Shown: piece by piece, positions 56,310-64,000 of the stretch
Numbering within the stretch: the stretch's first letter is position 1
How the letters are laid out: each line of letters starts with the position of its first letter
Source: Saccopteryx bilineata
Taxonomy: Eukaryota; Chordata; Mammalia; Chiroptera; Emballonuridae
Assembly (NCBI RefSeq): GCF_036850765.1
Contig: NC_089490.1
Span: 389,808,558-389,872,557, forward strand
Direction of reading: 5' to 3'
Length of the DNA stretch: 64,000 nucleotides
The notes under the pieces: model-generated
Told to the model about the DNA's origin: nothing
Databases searched by the model: none
What the model saw: the letters and a program-made list of their open reading frames with translations, nothing else
Translations under genes and position numbers: made by a program

Positions 56310-56640
56310 AGTCCTCGCTCTATAACATTGGGCAAATTTCTGAAATATTTTTAGCTTCAATTACCTCATCTGTGAAATGGGTATAATAAAGCCTTACATG
56401 CTAATAATAATTATATTTTATAATACTTTTTTATTAAACTCATCCTATACCTCAGCCACTCTAATTCTTTGAAGTAGGTACTATTATCCTCTCTATTTTA
56501 TAGATGAGGAAACAGGCTCAGGAAGGTTAAAATAGCTTCCTTAAATTCACAAGCTAATAAGCGAAAGAGTTAGGAATCAAACCTCATCTGAGGTATTTCA
56601 AAAGCAGTATTCTCTACTGCCTCCAACCAAGTCACTTTAT
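56310..56640. repeat. Two MIRs, plus then minus
   Basis: 56310-56420 forward (caattacctcatctgtgaaa, tgggtataataaagcctt). 56430-56640 reverse (ttatagatgaggaaacaggc, aaattcacaagctaataagc). Confidence 0.75.
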
Positions 56641-57794
56641 TGCCTAATGTTGCTGGAAGTCTACCCACATATATTTTGAGGTCTCTTCTAGCTGTACTTT
56701 CTAAGTTCTTTGAATTTTCCCTTATGAACTATTACATAGTCTTGTCTGGTGGTGTCAGTTCATTGCCATTTTAATATTTAGTATTGGCCTTTTGTGGGGA
56801 TATAACTGCAGCTGGCTCCAAGCAATAGGAAGCATTTTTTAAAAATATGTTAACAAAAAAAAAATGTTAACCAGACAGACACTTCCATCTCTGAGTTTCA
56901 AGTTGACACATTGAGATTTTCATACATTTCATGATGGATGATGTACCTTTAAATAATGATAAAAGTGCTCTTCAGAATTCTTTGTGGAAGGCTTTTCTGT
57001 TGACTTTCTCTCCTGGGTCTGCTTGCCCTCTAACCTGTGCTTTTACTCCGTGGTTGCTGGTGTTTTCCGACAAATCTATGACTGTTCCAGCAAATCTGGA
57101 TAAGCTATAAAACATGAGTAGCTAAGTTGTATTGTGCATGTATGTCTGCAAGACTGTGAGCTCTTCAGATCATGTTCCTCTGGACACTCTTGAAAGAAGT
57201 ATTCTAAATCCCAGAGGATTTTCTTTTATGTTGTATGCAACCTCTGCCTCTGAATGTGGTCTTTCAACCAGTGGAAGGTAAAAGGAATTAATATTTAGAG
57301 GTGCCACTCTAAGAATAAACCGAGTGTCAGCACCAGGTCAGGACCTCTGAAGAAGTACATCCAAGAAAATGAGGCTAGAGTAGCTGTAACTTAGAAACCA
57401 CAGCAGAGTGTGACCAGGTTTTGTGGTAAAGATAAAATGAGAAACGTGGTTTTTTAAGACATTGGAAAATAATGATGAGAGAAAAACAGGCTGAAATCTG
57501 AGAATTCCTATCAGAATGGGGAACCATTCTTTACAGGCTAAATTGATAGTTACAACACTGTGGCATCAGAGAGTTTGACCTCCACATACTAATATAGAAA
57601 AGAATGACACTCTGTGGTCTTGGTTGGTGGGCCCAGGAGGGCTCTCTTTCTTATGACAAAGTGTCCTGTTTTTTGTTTTGTTTTTAAAATGATGATTTTA
57701 GCTCCCTGGGGAAGTTTTCATGATGACTGTTTGGGTTACAAGTACGCAAATTACTTTCACTGATGGAGGTTTATTTTAAGGATATATAAGAATA

Positions 57795-58255
57795 TAAGAC
57801 AACATTCATTCAGTAATTATTTTTGAGCCCTACTATGTGCCTTTGTGTACTAGGCAATGGAAATATAGTGGCGAACAAGACAAATGAGGCCATTATCCTC
57901 ACTGACACTAAAGTTTTAGTGAGGGAGACAGTCAAGAAAGAACTAAACTGATGATGATAATAGCTAATAGTGTAGGAAATACCTGCTATGTGCTAGGCAC
58001 TGTTCTAAGCATATAACATGTATTATCTCATTTAAGTCGCATAGTACTATGAAGTGGGGTATTAGTATTATCTTTGTTTTACACTTTAGATAATTCAGGT
58101 ACGTAAAAATAGCATCCTCAAGGTTACACAGCTGATTACTATAACAAAATAAATACCAAGGAAATAACTAGGGTAATGTGATATATGAGATGGCCAGGAA
58201 TGCCTCTTGGAGGAGATGGCATCTGAGGGCTTATCCCATGAGATGACTGGCTCAT
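57795..58255 (+). repeat. L2 3' fragment plus a reverse MIR piece
   Basis: tgagccctactatgtgcctt, gcgaacaagacaaatgaggc, then a reverse MIR piece (atgtgctaggcactgttcta, acatgtattatctcattta), and L2 tail gaatgcctcttggaggagat. Confidence 0.65.
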
Positions 58256-58604
58256 CCCATCAGAGAGCCAATAAATTATCTCGGCTCAGGTGACTTACCT
58301 TCTCCTTGCCCACCTTTATTACTGAGGCTTTCTGTGTCCAAGAAAAGATAATTCGATTGATTTTATTGGCTCCTACTCAGAATGGGATACCCTAAATAGG
58401 CGGTAGTCAAAGAAAGCTACCTTATAGGTAATTGGACTCCCTTATGCCCTACTCATATATAAGTGAAAGTAATAAAACATGGAGATAGAAATCTTTCTCA
58501 GTGCCTAGAAAAGTCCATTCTGATACATGTTAACTATCAGAATTCTGTTGGGAAGTTGCATACCCTTTTTTGTATATAAACTATTGTGAAAGGTACCAAC
58601 ATCA

Positions 58605-58787
58605 AACTACTTTTTAAAAAATTTTTCTTTATTGGTTTTAGAGAGAGAAGAGAGTGAGAGAAACATTGATTGTTCCACTTATTTATGCATTCATTGGTTG
58701 ATTCTTGTATTGGTTGACTGGGGATCGAACTTGAACCTTAGTACTGGGACAATGCTATCACCAACTGAGCCTACCTGGTCAGGGCTC
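58605..58787 (-). mobile_element. SINE-D
   Basis: Reverse copy ending ctgagcctacctggtcaggg. Flanks tcaaactact / tcaaactcc. Confidence 0.82.
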
Positions 58788-58826
58788 AAACTCCATTTTT
58801 ATTGTTTTGATTAGAATAAATCCATG

Positions 58827-59200
58827 TGGCCCTGGCTGGTTGGCTCAGTGGTAGAGCGTCAGCCCGGCATCTGGATGGCCCGGGTTTGATTCCTGGTCAG
58901 GACGAACAGGAGAAGCGCCCATCTGCTTCTCCACCCCTCCCCCTCTCCTTTCTCTCTCTCTCTCTCTGCCCTCCCACAGCCAAGGCTCCTTTGGAGCAAA
59001 GTTGGCCCAAACACTAAGGATGGCTCCATAGCCTCCGCGTCAGGCACTAGAATGGCTCAGGTTGCAACGGAGCAATGCCCCAGATGGGCAGAGCATCACC
59101 CCCAAGTGGGCTTGCCCAGTGGATCTCAATTGGGCGCATGCAGGAGTCTGTCTCTCTGCCTCCCCACTTCTCACTTCAGAATAATACAAAAAAAAAAAAA
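58827..59200 (+). mobile_element. SINE-A, diverged
   Basis: Perfect 14-bp TSD agaataaatccatg at 58813-58826 and 59201-59214. Single module. Confidence 0.93.
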
Positions 59201-59214
59201 AGAATAAATCCATG

Positions 59215-61668
59215 AAATGTGGACTTCATTAATTCACTCTTGGATAGAAAAAGGATATTCCAATAGTGCATGTTCCTAAAGCACTTGAAATGTAACTCTA
59301 ATGAAAATAATCCCTGTTTATAAAATATGTGTTATTTCTTTTAAAAAACAAGACAAAACAGGTGCTCTACTTCTCTCCTAAATTCTCTAGAATAATCAGG
59401 GCATAAACTTTCAATTCTCAAGTTGGCAGACTTTTTAAGGATCGTCCAGCATCCAAGCAATGTTGTTTTGGGTTCTTGTGTTCATGGTAACAGAGGAGTG
59501 GCAATTTGGAGCAAAAAGAAACACATCAGAACAAACCATACTTCGCTGATTTCCAGGCTCATAGCTTGGAATGAGGCATAGACTTGAGACTTTTTTGGGC
59601 CATTTCAGCTCCTTCCATGTTTTCTCTACTTATTGTTGTCAAATTGAGCCAAAATGTGGTGTGCTGAAGTAATGGTAAGTAATCCTATTATAGGCTTCTT
59701 CAAAAAGGGGATGCTTTTCCCCACCCCCACCACCCATCTTTTTTCCATAGTTTAGTTCTTAGCTGGAGTTGACACATTGTAACAAAATTACCCATTTCTC
59801 ATTGTCAACATCTGGATTCTCACAGACTCAGATAATTGCCAGGAATAGATTTTGCCTTGAGCTAAAGCAATCCTATCCTCACTGTTACTGGCCCAGGCAT
59901 TTCTGTTAAACCGTAATTTGTGAAATCTGTAGAGCTTTTTTGGTTTTTTTCTATATTACCAAAGGTAACTTATAGCAAAAGGACTCAGGGAGACATAGTA
60001 GTGAGTTTTAGAGTCACCAAAGTTTATTTTGAAGCTTAAATATCCAGGTTGAGGATATAAAAAGCTACTTATTTGCTTAGAATCCATCCCTCTTCTTCAG
60101 TCCCTTCATGTTTTGATTACAGGAAACCATCGAGCAGCACTTGACCTGGGAGCTGAGGAAGCCGTTTCCAGCCCACTGGTCCCCTGACTCATTTAGAAGT
60201 CGGAGTCAAAGGTTATGGAAGTAATAATTGGGCCCAGATTCTCCCTGTCAGGAAGACCTTACTTCCCTACCCCCACCCCTACCCCCACCCCCTTCTACAA
60301 GTTAAGAGAAACTTAGCTGTTGTGAAACCATTCAGTAAGAGGAATTGTAGTAACTCCATCCCAGGTTGAAGTATTTTCAAGACCCGGTGATATTATGATA
60401 TTTCTCTTTTAATAGGAACTGCTTTTATATGGGGGCTAGTATAAAATTTGGGTGTAATTCTCCACACGAAAATAATTTTCCCTTAGAGAAATTACTTGAT
60501 TTATTTTAATCTATAAATAATATAAAGAATCTTTCCTTGGTCCAACCCAAGTCCCGGAATTCCTTGTCACACCGCCCCTCTGACAGTGTGAAACTTTGCT
60601 TCATCCACAATAGAACAATTTAAATTCATCAGTGCTTTTAATTTCTTCCATGATTTGCTCAGAACTCTAGCTCTGTGGTGCTGGCGGCACAGGCCTGGCA
60701 CAAGAGCAGGAAAGAATGACACAATCTGGCACCTTTAACCAGAAGGTTTTAATGAACTGGGATGGGGGTGGAGGGGACGGAGGGGAAGGAGGAGGGACAG
60801 TTAGGGTTTTGGCAGCCGCACAAAGGTTCTTCTTCCCTGAGAAAAGTGAAATGAAAGTCAAATGAATCTTCTCTCTGTTACCATGATTTGCTAAGATGTT
60901 TGTCCGTCTCTTAGCTTCCAGCCCCATGGCAGGTGCATCTCTACAGTCAATGACTTCCCCACAAAACAAATTGTTTCTCAGGATCCCTCAAGAGGGGTCA
61001 TGTTCAACTAATTTCCTGCCTGAGGCCATAACTGTGACTCCTTTCTTCAGCTATCAAATGCAGATCTGACCAGCATAGTGGAAACTATCTTATCAGAAAA
61101 TGTCCTGAGCATGTAAATTTTTTTTTCACATATGTTGATCTAGGATTGCTGAGTTCTGGGGCTACAACAGTAGATAATACTGTTCCTGGGATGGCAATAG
61201 GAGCAGTCTTAAATTCACCTCCTTGTTATTAAATCGCATTCACAACAAATATCTTTGTTAATGTCCTTATCTTTTCTGAGTCAAGATCATTGCTACGGAT
61301 GATAATGCCTATCTCATAGGCTGGTGTAAATAAGTGAAATGACACGTGTAAAATGTCTGGGTAGACATAATTCATTTCCATTATGTTCCATTCCCCCATA
61401 GCTCCATATTTAGGAGATTTTTGTTTCTCTCCTACTTCGTGGATGTCTTAGAAAGTGGTAGTCTTCCTCTTTTTTCTCTTTAAATGGTATCAGAGTTGAA
61501 GATCTTGACGGCTTTTTAGTCTGTCTTGTTTTCTGTAACACCTTTTGGTTGCCTTGCAATTTGTATACTTTTTTTGGAGATTAAAAGCATTTGATGATTT
61601 CCTGTACAACTATTAGCTGTTTAGTGCTATCCATTTCACTCATTATTTAATTCATTCAGAGAATAGCC
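59215..61668. other. CSTPP1 intron 2, unassigned
   Basis: No transposon recognised in about 2.4 kb, the longest repeat-poor stretch here. A short (CCCCTA/CCCCCA) tract lies at 60270-60294. No exon of CSTPP1 or another gene seen. Confidence 0.5.
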
Positions 61669-61685
61669 TAAGAAAGCTTTTCTCT

Positions 61686-61842
61686 TTCTTTTTTACATTT
61701 CATTTATTCATTTTAGAGGGGGGCGGGGACAGGAAGCATCAACTTCCATATGTGCCTTGACCAGGCAAACTTGGGGTTTTAAACCAGCGACCTCAGTGTT
61801 CCAGGTCGACGCTTTATCCACTGCACCACCACATGTCAGGCC
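61686..61842 (-). mobile_element. SINE-C
   Basis: Reverse copy: tgccttgaccaggcaaactt, ccaggtcgacgctttatcca. Flanks taagaaagctttt / taagaaagttttt. Confidence 0.88.
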
Positions 61843-62481
61843 ATAAGAAAGTTTTTCTATTTTCTCCCCCACCCCACCTATAAGCCATTTCTTCTCTTTC
61901 TGCCTATACCTTCTTTCTCTGGCTGTCAACATTAAAAAAATTCAAGGTGTAGTGGGAGAACTGAGCCAGTCAAGTCTAGCTAACTTGTATTGTTCCTGCT
62001 CTTAGTTCTAGCGGTACAGCGATGTGCTCCGAGTAATGAAAAGCAGACATTCTCTGCTGAGGTCATTGCTCCTCACACTGGCAACCTGCTCCAGGAAGCT
62101 GTTTATCTGTGCTTGCTGAGCCAAGCTCCAGCCTCCAAACAGTTGGAATGTATTTAGAAACCACAGAGCTCAAAGAGAGAATGTTACACAGCGGTTCCAG
62201 GCAGAGGGAGTATATTTACACCACACAGGCTGCAGTTTACATGTGTGGGGATAATTGTCCATCTGCACACTCTCATACTTCACCCTCTCTATGCAACGTA
62301 AATGCCCTCTCAAGGGTTTAATCGAGAGAACTGTGCTGTGATGCCAAACTGCCCTGAACTTGCCATAAGGAAAAGAAGATATTTTAGAAAAGTTTATGTA
62401 AAAGCCACCTTTTTAAGGTAGTATTTTTCCGAGTCAAATTAATGTTTAGAATCTTAAACCATATAGGCCTAACCTCTAAAG

Positions 62482-63243
62482 CAGGGGTCCCCAAACTTTT
62501 TACACAGGGGGCCAGTTCACTGTCCCTCAGACCGTTGGAGGGCCGGACTATAAAAAAAAAACTATGAGGCCCTGGCCAGTTGGCTCAGCGGTAGAGTGTT
62601 GGCCTAGCGTGCGGAGGACCCGGGTTCAATTCCCGGCCAGGGCACACAGGAGAAGCGCCCATTTGCTTCTCCACCCCTCCACCGCGCCTTCCTCTCTGTC
62701 TCTCTCTTCCCCTCCCGCAGCCAAGGCTCCATTGGAGCAAAGATGGCCCGGGCGCTGGGGATGGCTCTGTGGCCTCTGCCTCAGGCGCTAGAGTGGCTCT
62801 GGTCGCAACATGGCGACGCCCAGGATGGGCAGAGCATCGCCCTCTGGTGGGCAGAGCGTTGCCCCATGGTGGGCGTGCCGGGTGGATCCCGGTCGGGCGC
62901 ATGCGGGAGTCTGTCTGACTGTCTCTCTCTGTTTCCAGCTTCAGAAAAATGCAAAAAAAAAAAACACACACAAAAAAAACTATGAATAAATCCCTATGCA
63001 CACTGCACATATCTTATTTTAAAGTAAAAAAACCAAAAAAAAAACAAAATGGGAACAAATACAATATTTAAAATAAAGACCAAGTAAATTTAAATCAACA
63101 AACTGACCGGTATTTCAATAGGAACTAGGCTCCTCTCACTGACCACCAATGAAAGAGGTGCCCCTTCTGAAGTGCAGCAGGGCCCAGATAGATGGCCTCA
63201 GGGGGCCGCATGTGGCCCGCTGGCTGTAGTTTGGGGACCCCTG
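62482..63243. mobile_element. hAT element with nested SINE-A
   Basis: Perfect inverted ends caggggtccccaaact at 62482 and reversed at 63243. 8-bp TSD ctctaaag at 62474-62481 and 63244-63251. About 350 bp without the SINE, no transposase. A different family from the elements at 1-508, 42012 and 50663. Confidence 0.92.
62568..62971 (+). mobile_element. SINE-A nested in hAT, young subtype
   Basis: TSD aaaaaaactatga around 62555-62567 and 62972-62984. Has the ccaccgcgcc and aacatggcgac diagnostic states and the duplicated module. Confidence 0.93.
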
Positions 63244-63302
63244 CTCTAAAGCATCCCCAAAGCCTGTTCCTTGCATAGTCTCTCCAAATAAAGAGGTCTT
63301 TT

Positions 63303-63661
63303 TTTTTGCATTTTTCTGAAGCTGGAAACAGGGAGAGACAGACTCCCGCATGCGCCCGACCGGGATCCACCCGGCACGCCCACCATGGGGCGATGCTCTG
63401 CCCATCCTGGGTGTCGCCATGTTGCGACCAGAGCCACTCTAGTGCCTGAGGCAGAGGCCACAGAGCCATCCCCAGCGCCCGGGCCATCTTTGCTCCAATG
63501 GAGCCTTGGCTGCGGGAGGGGAAGAGAGAGACAGAGAGGAAGGCGCGGCGGAGGGGTGGAGAAGCAAATGGGCGCTTCTCCTGTGTGCCCTGGCCGGAAA
63601 TCGAACCCGGGTCCTCCGCACGCTAGGCCGATGCTCTACCGCTGAGCCAACCGGCCAGGGC
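63303..63661 (-). mobile_element. SINE-A, young subtype
   Basis: TSD taaagaggtcttt at 63289-63301 and 63662-63674. gcgcggcgg and gccatgttgcgacc states, single module. Confidence 0.93.
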
Positions 63662-63941
63662 TAAAGAGGTCTTTAATCACTTTACCACAATATCAAGTAT
63701 TGTTGCAGAGCTTCAACTGTAGCCTATACCAATAGGAATATAAGTTAGGGACACTTGCCTATAAGGGATGCAATCTGGTTTAGGAGATAATGCTTATTTT
63801 TTAAAGACAAAAGCACTTTCTTAAAGGAATATTTGCAAATATGAAAGACATTGCATTCTAGGCTCAGTAAAGCCAAGTGGTAAACAAGCTCTGAGATCTT
63901 TTAGTAGGAGGAAGGCTTTACAGCATTATTTGAAACAAACT

Positions 63942-64000
63942 TTTTTTTTTTTACAGAGACAGAGAGAGAGTCAGAGAGAGGGATAGACAGGGACAGACAG
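63942..64000 (-). mobile_element. SINE-B, cut by right edge
   Basis: T-run and the acagagacagagagagagtc / gggatagacagggacagaca start of a reverse copy that leaves the window. Confidence 0.85.

Larger units (their letters stand above)
53474..64000 (+). other. CSTPP1: CSTPP1 intron 2 (partial)
   Basis: It starts with GTAAGT after exon 2 and runs past the window's right edge. Contents: SINE-A, B, C and D copies, MIR and L2 fragments, one hAT with a nested SINE. The stretches 53474-54690, 54840-55503, 56640-57794, 59215-61668 and 61860-62473 look single-copy, and I see no gene in them. Confidence 0.85.

Noticed and set aside
55701..56354. 217-codon plus-strand ORF
   Set aside because: It reads through a reverse SINE-B and SINE-A. 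Similar peptides recur at every SINE-A/B copy (RPGARSHFHC-like reading of repeat DNA), so it is repeat-derived, not a gene.

Overview
The window is nuclear DNA from a placental mammal, almost certainly a bat. It has interrupted genes with GT-AG introns, two CpG islands, ancient mammalian repeats (MIR, L2, L1 3' ends), and many young tRNA-derived SINEs of the kind I associate with Chiroptera. It also holds relatively fresh DNA transposons (mariner, Tc1-like, hAT), which are unusual in mammals outside bats. The exact SINE consensus types recall emballonurid bats to me, but that is memory only and not proven here.

Only two protein-coding genes are supported, arranged head to head. The minus-strand gene is LRP4: its signal-peptide first exon lies at 6223-6274 in a CpG island of about 2 kb (4690-6660), and 1-6222 is the start of its first intron. 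The plus-strand gene is CSTPP1 (C11orf49): coding exon 1 is at 15012-15060 in a small CpG island and coding exon 2 is at 53371-53473. The 38.3-kb intron 1 and the start of intron 2 fill most of the window. The order LRP4(-) / CSTPP1(+) matches human 11p11.2. The two starts are 8.7 kb apart and each has its own island. LRP4 is a LDL-receptor-family agrin co-receptor and Wnt modulator. CSTPP1 regulates tubulin polyglutamylation at centriolar satellites. They are neighbours, not a known functional unit. A near-perfect X-box (RFX motif) sits 66 bp upstream of the CSTPP1 start and fits a ciliary/centriolar gene.

All else is intergenic or intronic, and mostly repeats. I use working names for the SINE families. 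SINE-A: about 370 bp, head gccctggccggttggctcag, tail ending gtttccagcttcagaaaaa. SINE-B: about 330 bp, head cctgaccaggcggtggcgca, body of gcttgag-type repeats, CT-rich end. SINE-C: about 200 bp, head cctgacctgtggtggcgcag. SINE-D: older, about 170 bp, ccctggcctgatagctcag-type head. SINE-E: older B-like copies with variable internal tandem repeats. Many copies keep perfect target-site duplications (TSDs) and are therefore young.

Region by region: 1-510 hAT element carrying a SINE-C; 510-6222 LRP4 intron 1; 4690-6700 LRP4 island and promoter; 6700-14820 intergenic, with a split L2 and a few SINEs; 14820-15240 CSTPP1 promoter; 15061-53370 CSTPP1 intron 1, with SINE clusters (15.8-20.6, 27-37, 38.9-42.6 kb), a retrocopy inside a MIR (22.7-23.0 kb), a putative solo LTR (25.3-25.9 kb), a Tc1-like MITE hosting three SINEs (32.5-33.8 kb), a hAT with a transposase remnant (42.0-43.2 kb), a full-length dead mariner (47.7-49.0 kb) and a hAT MITE (50.7-51.0 kb); 53474-64000 CSTPP1 intron 2, with further SINEs and another hAT carrying a SINE (62.5-63.2 kb). 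The most notable unexplained structure is repeated re-use of the same insertion site by successive SINEs, seen in three independent clusters.
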